Shown here piece by piece: positions 16,001 to 24,278 of a DNA stretch of 40,852 nucleotides. The notes below the pieces were generated by a model. The model searched no databases and was not told where the DNA came from. It saw only the letters and a list, made by a program, of their open reading frames with translations. The first letter of the stretch is position 1; each line of letters opens with the position of its first letter. Location of the stretch: contig DASXNK010000113.1 in assembly GCA_036495095.1 (NCBI GenBank), positions 1 through 40,852 of the forward strand. Reading direction: 5' to 3'. The DNA is from Candidatus Dormiibacterota bacterium (lineage in GTDB: Bacteria; Chloroflexota; Dormibacteria; Aeolococcales; Aeolococcaceae). A program made the translations under genes and the position numbers.

Positions 16001-16608
16001 CCGGGTCGCCGCCGGGGGCGTCGTCCCGCCTGCTCGACTCGGCCGAGCTCAGCCGCGCGGTGCGCCGCCTCGCCCACGAGGTGCGCGAGCGCCATCCCGG
16101 GCTGGCCGGGGTGGTGCTCGCCGCGGTCTGCGACGGCGGCATGCCCCTCGCCCGCCGGCTGCGCGACCAGCTCGCCGAGCTCGGCGAGCCGGAACCGCCG
16201 CTCCTCGCCCTCGACGTCCGCGACTACCGAGACGACCGGCCCCGCCCCGCCCGGCCGGTCGCCGGGGCGCTCCGCCGGGTGCCCCCGGCGGGCGGCGGCG
16301 GTGGCGCGCTCGAGCCGGCGCGGGTCGAGGCGGCCACGGTGGTCCTGGTCGACGACGTCATCCACACCGGGCGCACCCTGCGGGCGGCGCTCGATCTGCT
16401 CGCCGACCACGGCCGGCCGGCCGCGGTGGAGCCCCTGGTGCTGATCGACCGCGGCCACCGCGAGCTGCCGGTGCGCGCCACCTACGTGGGCCGCAACCTG
16501 CCCGTGGCCGCCGGCTCCTGGGTGGAGGTGGTCTGGGACCCGGCGGGGGCGGGGGCCTGGCTGGTGGAGCCGCAGCCGGCCACCCCGGGTGGGGGGCCGC
16601 CGGCGTGA
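15997..16608 (+). CDS. pyrR: Bifunctional pyr operon regulator / uracil phosphoribosyltransferase PyrR
   Basis: A 203-residue PRTase-fold protein that senses UMP and binds pyr leader RNA; many members also have weak uracil phosphoribosyltransferase activity. The PRPP loop is VVLVDDVIHTGRT, and the family signature LIDRGHRELPVRATYVGRNLP keeps the His, Arg and Arg that bind RNA in B. subtilis PyrR (H140, R141, R146 as I recall them); AHE keeps H22. Two positions differ: the K-T-R-G motif around T41 reads C-D-G-G, and T18 is Arg. An inserted Pro/Gly-rich segment precedes the PRPP loop and the C-terminus is Pro/Gly-rich, making it longer than the usual 180 residues. The ATG overlaps the pyrB stop, and a GTGA junction leads to pyrC. 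Confidence 0.92.
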   Translation: MTGSPPGASSRLLDSAELSRAVRRLAHEVRERHPGLAGVVLAAVCDGGMPLARRLRDQLAELGEPEPPLLALDVRDYRDDRPRPARPVAGALRRVPPAGGGGGALEPARVEAATVVLVDDVIHTGRTLRAALDLLADHGRPAAVEPLVLIDRGHRELPVRATYVGRNLPVAAGSWVEVVWDPAGAGAWLVEPQPATPGGGPPA

Positions 16609-17957
16609 CCGTGCTCAACGTCGTCCTCCGCGGCATCCGGGTCATCGACCCGCTCGCCGGACGAGACCAGGTGGACATGGACGTCTGGCTGCGCGGCGGG
16701 CGGATCGAGGCGATCGAGCGCCGGATCCGCACCGACCAGGTGCCCACCCTCGACCTCGCCCGCGCCCCCGGCCTTCCCGAGGTGGTGCTCTGCCCCGGCT
16801 TCATCGACCTCCACACCCACCTGCGCGAGCCCGGCGGCGAGGACGCCGAGACGGTGAGCAGCGGCGCCGAAGCGGCCGCGGTGGGGGGCTTCACCCAGCT
16901 GGTGGCGATGGCCAACACCCGCCCCCCGGTCGACAGCCCGGAGCGCCTCGCGGACGCCCGCCGGCGCGCCCGCCAGGCCCCGGTGCGGGTGCTGAGCGCC
17001 GCCGCGGTCACCACCGGCCTGCGCGGCCGCGAGCTGGTCGACACCGCCGCCTGCGCGGCGGCCGGCGCCGCCGCCTTCACCGACGACGGCCGCAACGCGG
17101 CGCCGACCCGGCTGCTCGCCGAGGCGCTTCGCGCCGCCGCCGAGGTCGACCGGGTGGTGCTGGTCCACCCCGAGGACGAGTCGATGGTGGCCGCCGCCAA
17201 CCCCGACGTGCCCTCGGTGATCCGCTGCCCCCACCGCCCCGCCGAGTGCGAGGTGGTGGCGGTCGAGCAGGCGCTGCGTGCTCTCACCCAGGCGGGTCGC
17301 GGCCGGCTCCACCTCCAGCACCTGTCCTGCGCCGGCTCGCTGAACCTGCTCCGCACCGCCCGCGAGCTCGACTTCCCGGTGACCGCGGAGGTGACCCCGC
17401 ACCACCTGGCGATGTGGCTGCCCTTCGAGCGCGAGCCCGACCCCCCGGCGCTCCGCAAGGTGAACCCGCCGCTGCGCACCGAGCAGGACCGCCGCGCCCT
17501 GGTGGAGGCGCTCCGCGAGGGCGTCCTCGACGCCGTCGCCACCGACCACGCCCCCCATCCCGCCGAGGACAAGGTGGGCGACTACGCCGACACCGCCCCG
17601 GGGATGATCGGGCTGGAGACGGCGCTCGCCACCTGCCTCACCCTGGGCGGGATGGGCGGCTCCTGGCTGCCGGTGCTGGTCGAGCGGCTCACCGCCGGCC
17701 CCTGGCGGGTGCTCGGCGCCGCCGCCGGGCTGCGCGAGCCGCGGCTGCGCCTGGCCCAGCCCTGCAGCTTCACGGTCTTCGACCCCGACCAGGAGTGGGT
17801 GGTCGGGTCCGAGCCGCTGCGCTCGCGGAGCGGCAACACCCCGCTGCTCGGCGTGCCGCTGCGCGGACGGGTGCTGCTCACCGTCTCCGAGGGAGCCATC
17901 GTCCACCTCTCCCCGTCACTGGAGCTGCCGGGGCTCACCGCGGTGCCGGGTGGCTGA
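16605..17957 (+). CDS. pyrC: Dihydroorotase
   Basis: A 450-residue class I dihydroorotase that closes carbamoyl aspartate to dihydroorotate. The zinc ligands are visible: DLHTHLREPG (His70, His72), AAFTDDG (the bridging Asp of the type with no carbamylated lysine), HPEDE, LQHLS and the catalytic TDHAPH. The MANTRPPVD substrate segment is typical. The start is GTG 16605 overlapping the pyrR stop; a second GTG six bases on is possible. It overlaps the next frame by 8 bases. Class I dihydroorotases often form complexes with PyrB, and adjacency in one operon fits that. Confidence 0.95.
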   Translation: MTVLNVVLRGIRVIDPLAGRDQVDMDVWLRGGRIEAIERRIRTDQVPTLDLARAPGLPEVVLCPGFIDLHTHLREPGGEDAETVSSGAEAAAVGGFTQLVAMANTRPPVDSPERLADARRRARQAPVRVLSAAAVTTGLRGRELVDTAACAAAGAAAFTDDGRNAAPTRLLAEALRAAAEVDRVVLVHPEDESMVAAANPDVPSVIRCPHRPAECEVVAVEQALRALTQAGRGRLHLQHLSCAGSLNLLRTARELDFPVTAEVTPHHLAMWLPFEREPDPPALRKVNPPLRTEQDRRALVEALREGVLDAVATDHAPHPAEDKVGDYADTAPGMIGLETALATCLTLGGMGGSWLPVLVERLTAGPWRVLGAAAGLREPRLRLAQPCSFTVFDPDQEWVVGSEPLRSRSGNTPLLGVPLRGRVLLTVSEGAIVHLSPSLELPGLTAVPGG

Positions 17958-20900
17958 GCGGGGCCGGCTGGCCCTGGAGACGGGGCGCTGCTTCGAGGGC
18001 GTCCTGTTCGGTGCCGAGGTGTCCGAGGCGAGCGGGGAGGTGGTCTTCAACACCTGCATGACCGGCTACCAGGAGGTCGCGACCGACCCCTCCTACGCCG
18101 GCCAGGTGGTGGTGATGACCCATCCGCTGATCGGCAACTACGGCTGCCGTGACGAGGACGCGGAGTCGGCGCGGGTGTGGGCGCGCGCGATGGTGGTGCG
18201 CGAGCTCTCCCCGCAGATCGGCCACCCGCTCGGCGAGCGCAGCCTCGACGAGGAGCTGCGCCGCAACGGCGTCCCCGGCCTGCGCGGGGTCGACACCCGC
18301 GCCCTGACCCGCCACCTGCGCGACCACGGCACGGTGCGGGCGGTGCTCGCCCCGGCGGCGGTGATGAGCCCCGAGGAGCAGGTGGCGCGGGCCCGCACCG
18401 CGCCCCACGTCGGCGACCAGGACCTGGTCGCCGAGTGCACGCTCCGCGAGCCGTGGATGCTCTGGGAGGAGCCGCTGCACCCCACCCTGGAGCGCGCGCT
18501 CCGCGCCGCCGGCGGGGTCGGCGCCTTCGCCGGGGTGCGGATCGTCGCCGTCGACCTCGGGGTGAAGCGCAACAGCCTGCGGGCCCTGCGCAGCCGTGGC
18601 GCCGAGGTGGTGCTGGTGCCCTGCGACGCCACCCTCGACGACGTGCTCCGCCACCGGCCCGCAGGGGTGATGCTCTCCAACGGCCCCGGCGACCCGGCGG
18701 TGCTCCCCGGGGCGGTGCGCCTCTGCGCCGCCCTGCTGGAGCGGCGCGTCCCCCTGCTGGGCATCTGCCTCGGCCACCAGGTGCTCGGCCGGGCGGTGGG
18801 CGCCACCACGTCGAAGCTCAAGTTCGGCCACCACGGCGGCAACCACCCCGTCCACGACCTCGCCGGCGGCGGCGTCTTCGTCACCTCGCAGAACCACGAG
18901 TTCCAGGTCGACGGCGGCTCGATCCCCGAGGGATCGGGCTGGTACGTGAGCGAGCGCAACCTCAACGACGGCAGCGTCGAGGGGTTGCGCCACACCAGCC
19001 AGCCCGCCTTCTCGGTGCAGTACCACCCCGAGGGCGCCCCCGGCCCTCAGGACCGCGCCGCCGTGTTCGACGAGTTCCTGTCGATGGCGGCAGGAACGAG
19101 CGGGCCGGCGGTGGTGGTGCGGACGGCACCGGAGCCCGGGCCCGCCACCGACCCGCCGCGCTGCGTGCTGGTGGTGGGCAGCGGCCCGATCGTCATCGGC
19201 CAGGCGGCCGAGTTCGACTACGCCGGCACCCAGGCCTGCCGCGCCCTCCGCGAGGAGGGCATCCGGGTCGTGCTGGTGAACAGCAACCCGGCGACGATCA
19301 TGACCGACGACGACAGCGCCGACGCCGTCTACGTCGAGCCGCTCACCGTGCCCGTGATCGAGCGGATCATCGAGCGGGAGCGGCCCGACGGCCTGCTCGC
19401 CACCCTCGGCGGCCAGACCGGGCTCAACCTCGCCATCGCCCTCGACGACGCCGGCGTGCTCGAGCGCCACGGGGTGCGACTCCTGGGGACGCCGCTCCGC
19501 GCCATCCGCGCCGCCGAGGACCGTGAGCTCTTCAAGCGGCTGCTCGTCGAGATCGGCGAGCCGGTGCCGGCGTCGGCGACGGTGTCCTCCCCGGCGGAGG
19601 GGCGGGCGGTGCGCGAGCAGCTGGGGCTGCCCCTGGTGGTCCGCCCCGCCTTCACCCTCGGCGGCACCGGCGGCGGGATCTGCGAGAGCGAGGCCCAGTA
19701 CACCGAGACGGTGGCCTCCGGGCTCGCCGCCTCGCCGATCGGCCAGGTGCTGGTGGAGCGCTCGCTGCTGGGCTGGCGCGAGCTCGAGTACGAGGTGATG
19801 CGCGACGCCTCGGGCACCTGCATCACCGTCTGCAACATGGAGAACCTCGACCCGATGGGGGTGCACACCGGCGACTCCATCGTGGTCGCGCCCTCCCAGA
19901 CGCTCACCGACCGCGAGCACCAGCAGCTGCGCAGCGCAGCGCTGCGGATCATCAACGCGCTGGAGATCGCCGGCGGCTGCAACGTGCAGTTCGCCCTCGC
20001 CCCCGACTCCCACGAGTACTTCGTCATCGAGGTGAACCCGCGGGTGTCGCGGTCCTCGGCCCTCGCCTCCAAGGCGACCGGGTATCCGATCGCGCGCGCC
20101 GCCGCGAAGATCGCCGCCGGCCGGCGGCTCGCCGAGATCACCAACCCGGTCACCGGGCAGAGCTGCGCCGCCTTCGAGCCCGCCCTCGACTACTGCGTGG
20201 TGAAGATCCCGCGCTGGCCCTTCGACAAGTTCCCCGAGGGCGACCGGCGGCTCACCACCCAGATGAAGTCGACCGGCGAGGTGATGGCGATCGAGCGCTC
20301 CTTCGAGGCGGCGATGGTGAAGGCGATCCGCTCGCTCGAGCAGGGCCGGCCGGATGCCGCCCAGCTGGGCTCGGCGGTGCTGATCGACGCCCCCAACGAC
20401 CGCCGCCTCTTCGCCATCCTCGAGGCGCTGCGCCGCGGCGTCCCCGTCGCCGAGCTTGCGGCGCGCAGCGGCTACATGCCCTGGTTCGTGGAGCGGCTCG
20501 CCACCATCGTCGTCGCCGAGGAGCGGCTGCGGACCGAGGGCCTGGAGGCGAGCGCGCTCACCGCCGCGAAGCGGCTGGGCATCGCCGACGCCCGCATCGC
20601 CGAGCTCTGCTCGGTGCGGGCGGCGGCGGTGCGCGGCGCCCGCGAGGCCGCCGGGCTGGTGCCCGTCTACCGCTGCGTCGACACCTGTGCCGGCGAGTTC
20701 GAGGCCTCGACGCCGTACTACTACTCGACCTTCGACGAGGAGGACGAGGGGCCCGCCGGCACGGTCCGCGAGAGCGGCGACGCCGGCCCGGTGGTGGTGC
20801 TCGGCTCGGGGCCGATCCGGATCGGCCAGGGCATCGAGTTCGACTACTGCAGCGTCCAGGCGGCGCTGGCGCTGCGCCGCCGCGGGGCCGAGGCGGTGAT

Positions 20901-22416
20901 GGTGAACAGCAACCCGGAGACGGTGTCCACCGACTTCGACTGCAGCACCCGGCTCTACTTCGAGCCCCTCGACGAGGAGGCGGTGGCCGGTGTCATCGCC
21001 GCCGAGCGTCCCCGGGGCGTGGTGGTGCAGTTCGGCGGCCAGACCGCCATCAACCTCGCCGCCCCGCTGACCGCGCGCGGGGTGACCCTGCTGGGGAGCG
21101 GGGTCGACGCCATCGACGCCGCCGAGGACCGCCACCGCTTCGAGGCGCTGCTCCGCACCCTCGACATCCCCCAGCCCCCCGGGGCGGCGACCGTCGATCC
21201 GGTGGAGGCGCTGGCGATCGCCGACCGGATCGGCTTCCCGGTGCTGGTGCGGCCCTCGTACGTGCTCGGCGGACGGGCGATGGAGGTGGTCCACGGCCGG
21301 GACGCGCTGGAGCGCTACCTGGTCGCCGCGATGGCCGCGGTCCCCGACCAGGACAACGGGCGCCGCGGCACCGTGCTCGTCGACAAGTACCTGCTCGGCA
21401 CCGAGGTGGAGGTCGACGCCATCTGCGACGGCGAGGCGGTGGTGATCCCCGGGATCATGGAGCACGTCGAGCGCGCCGGCGTGCACAGCGGCGACTCGAT
21501 GGCGGTGTACCCCGCCGCCCTCGACCCGGAGGTGCGCGCGCAGGTCGTCGACGCCACCACCCGGATGGCGCTGGCGCTCGGGGTCCGCGGCCTCTGCAAC
21601 GTCCAGTACGTGGTCCATCGCGGCCGGGTGCACGTCATCGAGGTGAACCCCCGGGCGTCGCGCACGGTGCCCTTCCTCAGCAAGGTCACCGGGGTGCCGA
21701 TGGTCGAGCTCGCGGTCCGGGTGATGCTCGGCGAGACCCTCGCCGGCTGCGGCTGGGAGGGGGGCGTGGTGGCGGAGCGGCCGCTGGTGGCGGTGAAGGC
21801 GCCGGTGTTCTCGATGGTCAAGCTCACCGCCGTCGACAGCGTGCTCAGCCCGGAGATGAAGTCGACCGGCGAGGTGATGGGGGTGGACGTCGACCTCGGC
21901 GCCGCCCTCGAGAAGGCCTTCCTCGCCACCCTCGGGTCACTGCCGAGCAGCGGCGGCGCGCTCTGCAGCATCGCCGACGCCGACAAGCCGGAGGCGCTGC
22001 CGGTGCTCGCCCAGCTCAGCGGCCTCGGCTTCACCCTCTACGCCACCGAGGGCACCGCCGCCACCCTCCGCGACGCCGGCATCAGCGCCGTCACCGTCGG
22101 CAAGCTCGGCAACGGGCGCCCCAACGTCATCGACGTCATCGAGGACGGCCGGGTGTCGCTGGTGATCAACACGCCGTCGGGCGTCCAGACCGACGAGCTC
22201 CGATTCGACGCCAGCTTCGACGGCTCGGCGCCGCGGAGCGTGAAGGACGGGTTCCTCATCCGCCTCGCCGCGGCGCGGCGGCGCATCCCCTGCTGCACCT
22301 GGCTCGACACCGCCGCGGCGCTGGTCAACGTGATGAGCCGCCACCACGCCGGCGAGCAGATCGCCGTCGCCACGGTGCGCGGCTACCGCGACGGCACCGT
22401 CGCCGCCCGCCGGTGA
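17950..22416 (+). CDS. carAB: Fused carbamoyl-phosphate synthase, CarA (glutaminase) + CarB (synthetase) in one polypeptide
   Basis: One uninterrupted 1488-codon frame. Residues about 1-381 are a complete CarA: the N-terminal small-chain domain (FNTCMTGYQEV, HPLIGNYG), then a class I glutaminase with nucleophile Cys273 (GICLGHQ), His359 and Glu361 (YHPEG). A Gly/Pro-rich linker of about 22 residues (382-403) follows. From Arg404 there is a full CarB of 1085 residues: VLVVGSGPIVIGQAAEFDYAG, first ATP-grasp domain (LGGTGGG, EVNPRVSRSSALASKATGYP), oligomerisation domain, second ATP-grasp (VVVLGSGPIRIGQG, EVNPRASRTVPFLSKVTG) and the MGS-like allosteric domain. Ammonia from glutamine would be channelled to make carbamoyl phosphate for PyrB. 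Bacterial carA and carB are normally separate; fusions are the eukaryotic arrangement. The linker has in-frame ATG and GTG codons without a good ribosome site, so internal initiation is unlikely but not excluded. GTG start. Confidence 0.95.
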   Translation: MAERGRLALETGRCFEGVLFGAEVSEASGEVVFNTCMTGYQEVATDPSYAGQVVVMTHPLIGNYGCRDEDAESARVWARAMVVRELSPQIGHPLGERSLDEELRRNGVPGLRGVDTRALTRHLRDHGTVRAVLAPAAVMSPEEQVARARTAPHVGDQDLVAECTLREPWMLWEEPLHPTLERALRAAGGVGAFAGVRIVAVDLGVKRNSLRALRSRGAEVVLVPCDATLDDVLRHRPAGVMLSNGPGDPAVLPGAVRLCAALLERRVPLLGICLGHQVLGRAVGATTSKLKFGHHGGNHPVHDLAGGGVFVTSQNHEFQVDGGSIPEGSGWYVSERNLNDGSVEGLRHTSQPAFSVQYHPEGAPGPQDRAAVFDEFLSMAAGTSGPAVVVRTAPEPGPATDPPRCVLVVGSGPIVIGQAAEFDYAGTQACRALREEGIRVVLVNSNPATIMTDDDSADAVYVEPLTVPVIERIIERERPDGLLATLGGQTGLNLAIALDDAGVLERHGVRLLGTPLRAIRAAEDRELFKRLLVEIGEPVPASATVSSPAEGRAVREQLGLPLVVRPAFTLGGTGGGICESEAQYTETVASGLAASPIGQVLVERSLLGWRELEYEVMRDASGTCITVCNMENLDPMGVHTGDSIVVAPSQTLTDREHQQLRSAALRIINALEIAGGCNVQFALAPDSHEYFVIEVNPRVSRSSALASKATGYPIARAAAKIAAGRRLAEITNPVTGQSCAAFEPALDYCVVKIPRWPFDKFPEGDRRLTTQMKSTGEVMAIERSFEAAMVKAIRSLEQGRPDAAQLGSAVLIDAPNDRRLFAILEALRRGVPVAELAARSGYMPWFVERLATIVVAEERLRTEGLEASALTAAKRLGIADARIAELCSVRAAAVRGAREAAGLVPVYRCVDTCAGEFEASTPYYYSTFDEEDEGPAGTVRESGDAGPVVVLGSGPIRIGQGIEFDYCSVQAALALRRRGAEAVMVNSNPETVSTDFDCSTRLYFEPLDEEAVAGVIAAERPRGVVVQFGGQTAINLAAPLTARGVTLLGSGVDAIDAAEDRHRFEALLRTLDIPQPPGAATVDPVEALAIADRIGFPVLVRPSYVLGGRAMEVVHGRDALERYLVAAMAAVPDQDNGRRGTVLVDKYLLGTEVEVDAICDGEAVVIPGIMEHVERAGVHSGDSMAVYPAALDPEVRAQVVDATTRMALALGVRGLCNVQYVVHRGRVHVIEVNPRASRTVPFLSKVTGVPMVELAVRVMLGETLAGCGWEGGVVAERPLVAVKAPVFSMVKLTAVDSVLSPEMKSTGEVMGVDVDLGAALEKAFLATLGSLPSSGGALCSIADADKPEALPVLAQLSGLGFTLYATEGTAATLRDAGISAVTVGKLGNGRPNVIDVIEDGRVSLVINTPSGVQTDELRFDASFDGSAPRSVKDGFLIRLAAARRRIPCCTWLDTAAALVNVMSRHHAGEQIAVATVRGYRDGTVAARR

Positions 22417-23279
22417 CCGCGGCGGCGGCGGCCCGGCTCTCCGACCTCGGCCGCGCCGCCGACGAGGGCGGCGAGGTGGTGGGGGTCGAGCACCTCGGCG
22501 GCGGCCTCGTCGAGCTGTCGGTGCGCCTCCCGCACCTCGCCGCGGCCGCCCGGCCGGGCGAGTTCGCCCAGCTGCGCTGCGGGCCGCCGCCGCTGCCGCT
22601 GCTCCGCCGCCCCTTCAGCGTCGCCTGGGTGGACGGCGAGGTCTGCGCCTTCGTGTTCGAGCCGGTGGGGGAGGGTACCCGGCGGCTGGCCGCGCTCCGC
22701 GCCGGCGACCCCCTCCAGTCGCTGGGGCCGCTCGGCACCGGCTTCACCCTGCCCGCTCGCGGCCGGGTGGTGTGCGTCGCCGGCGGCCTCGGCTGCGCCC
22801 CCTTCCCGCTGGCGGCGCGACGGGCCCGGCAGGCGGGCGCCGCGGAGGTGGTGGTGCTCAATGGCGCCGCCTCGGCGGAGCGGCTGTACCCCGCGGAGCG
22901 GCTCTCCCGCGGTGACCCGGGGATCCGGGTGGTCGAGGCCACCGACGACGGCAGCCGCGGCCACCGCGGCCACGTCACCGACCTGGTGACCGGCGAGCTG
23001 GGCGGCGCCGCCGTGCTCTGGGCCTGCGGGCCCAACCCGATGCTGGTCGCGCTCGCCGCGGTGCTCGGCGGGGCCGGCGTCGCCCTCCCGCCGGTCGTCG
23101 AGGCCTCGCTCGAGGCGCCGATGGGCTGCGGCTTCGGCACCTGCCTCGGCTGCGCCCTGCCGGTGCGCGACGGCGCCGGCGGCCGCTTCGCGCTCTGCTG
23201 CCGCGAGGGCCCGGTGATGCCGGTCGACGCCGTGGACTGGGAGGCGCTGGCGGCGCTGCCGCCGGCGCACGTCGCATGA
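22413..23279 (+). CDS. pyrK: Dihydroorotate dehydrogenase electron transfer subunit
   Basis: A 288-residue ferredoxin-reductase-like protein that passes electrons from PyrD to NAD+ through FAD and a [2Fe-2S] cluster. The FAD-binding motif is RRPFSVAW, followed by LGPLGTGF, the nucleotide-binding VAGGLGCAPFPLAAR and CGPNPML. The cluster cysteines are C239-x4-C244-x2-C247 and C262 (or C263) in GCGFGTCLGCALP and ALCCREGP. It is somewhat longer than many PyrK proteins because of an Ala-rich N-terminus. The start is GTG, overlapping the carAB stop as GTGA, and an ATGA overlap leads to pyrD, so the two subunits are translationally coupled. Confidence 0.95.
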   Translation: MTAAAAARLSDLGRAADEGGEVVGVEHLGGGLVELSVRLPHLAAAARPGEFAQLRCGPPPLPLLRRPFSVAWVDGEVCAFVFEPVGEGTRRLAALRAGDPLQSLGPLGTGFTLPARGRVVCVAGGLGCAPFPLAARRARQAGAAEVVVLNGAASAERLYPAERLSRGDPGIRVVEATDDGSRGHRGHVTDLVTGELGGAAVLWACGPNPMLVALAAVLGGAGVALPPVVEASLEAPMGCGFGTCLGCALPVRDGAGGRFALCCREGPVMPVDAVDWEALAALPPAHVA

Positions 23280-24235
23280 CCCGGCTCGACCTCGGCGTCG
23301 ACCTCGGCCGGGGGCTGGTGCTGCCCAACCCGATCGGCGTCGCCAGCGGCACCTTCGGCTACGGCTTCGAGTTCGAGCAGCTGGTCGACATCCAGCGGCT
23401 GGGGGCGATCTGGACCAAGGGCACCACCCTGCTGCCCCGGGCGGGGAACCCGCCGCCGCGGGTGGCCGAGACCACCGGGGGCATGCTGAACAGCATCGGC
23501 CTCCACAACCCCGGCGTCGAGCACGTGGCCACCGTCTACGCGCCCCGCTTCGCCGGCTGGCGGGTGCCCGTGGTCGTCAACGTCGCCGGCGGCGGCCTCG
23601 AGGAGTACGTGGCGGTGGTGCGCCGCCTCGAAGGCGTCCCCGGCGTCGCCGGCATCGAGCTGAACATCTCCTGCCCGAACATCGCCCACGGCCTCGACTT
23701 CGGCCGCGACCCCGCCGCCGCCGCCCGGGTGGTCGAGGCGGTGCGGGCGGTCACCCGGCTCTGCCTGGTGGTGAAGCTGAGCCCGAACGTCACCGCCATC
23801 GCCGAGGTCGCCCGGGCGGTGGAGGCCGCCGGCGCCGACGCGATCAGCGCCGTGAACACGTTCGTGGGCATGAAGGTTCACCTCGGGGTGCGCCGGCCGG
23901 TGCTGCCCCGCGGCGGCACCGGCGGCCTCAGCGGGCCGGCGATCAAGCCGCTGGCGCTCGCCGCGGTGGCGGCGGTGCGGGCGGCGGTGCGGGTGCCGGT
24001 GGTGGGCGTCGGGGGGATCTCCGCCGCCGCCGACGCGCTGGAGTTCTTCGTGGCCGGCGCCGACGCCGTCCAGGTGGGCACCGCGAGCTTCGCCGACTGC
24101 GGCGCGGCGCTCGAGGTGCTCGAGGGCTGCGTCGCCTACGCCGCCCGCCACCGCCTCGGGCGGCTCACCGAGCTGCGCTGGACGCCTCCCTCCGATCGCG
24201 TCGAATCACCCCCGACGCCGACGTCGGTACGATGA
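23276..24235 (+). CDS. pyrD: Dihydroorotate dehydrogenase class 1B, catalytic subunit
   Basis: A 319-residue FMN TIM-barrel enzyme oxidising dihydroorotate to orotate, working with PyrK in the cytosol. NPIGVASGTFGYG is the N-terminal signature, and NSIGLHNPG binds substrate. Cys133 in ELNISCPN is the active-site base of class 1 enzymes. VKLSPNV, AVNTFVGMK, GGLSGPAIKPLAL and VGVGGI (FMN phosphate) are intact. It is the last pyr gene here; pyrF and pyrE, which often follow in such operons, are absent. The short C-terminal tail after LTELRW is unlike the family and may be non-structural. Confidence 0.96.
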   Translation: MTRLDLGVDLGRGLVLPNPIGVASGTFGYGFEFEQLVDIQRLGAIWTKGTTLLPRAGNPPPRVAETTGGMLNSIGLHNPGVEHVATVYAPRFAGWRVPVVVNVAGGGLEEYVAVVRRLEGVPGVAGIELNISCPNIAHGLDFGRDPAAAARVVEAVRAVTRLCLVVKLSPNVTAIAEVARAVEAAGADAISAVNTFVGMKVHLGVRRPVLPRGGTGGLSGPAIKPLALAAVAAVRAAVRVPVVGVGGISAAADALEFFVAGADAVQVGTASFADCGAALEVLEGCVAYAARHRLGRLTELRWTPPSDRVESPPTPTSVR

Positions 24236-24241
24236 CCGTGT

Positions 24242-24272
24242 CCTCCGTGTACCACCGGGGGGCGGACGGAGG
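24242..24272 (+). promoter_or_regulatory. Hairpin covering the ribosome-binding site of the binding-protein gene
   Basis: CCTCCGT (24242-24248) pairs perfectly with ACGGAGG (24266-24272). The right arm is the Shine-Dalgarno (GGAGGG) of the gene starting at 24279. A TACGAT box at 24228-24233 could be its -10. The hairpin could restrict translation or end the pyr transcript. Which one cannot be told from sequence. Confidence 0.45.
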
Positions 24273-24278
24273 GAAGCG

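Noticed and set aside
19090-19165. Separate carB start inside the fused frame
   Set aside because: In-frame ATG (19084) and GTG (19111) codons exist but lack a good ribosome site, and CarA has no stop codon, so a single polypeptide is the straightforward reading.
17935-21633. 1232-residue open frame antisense to carAB
   Set aside because: A codon-structure artefact of high GC: it is His/Gly/Val/Arg/Asp-rich with no family motif and lies wholly over a clearly conserved gene.
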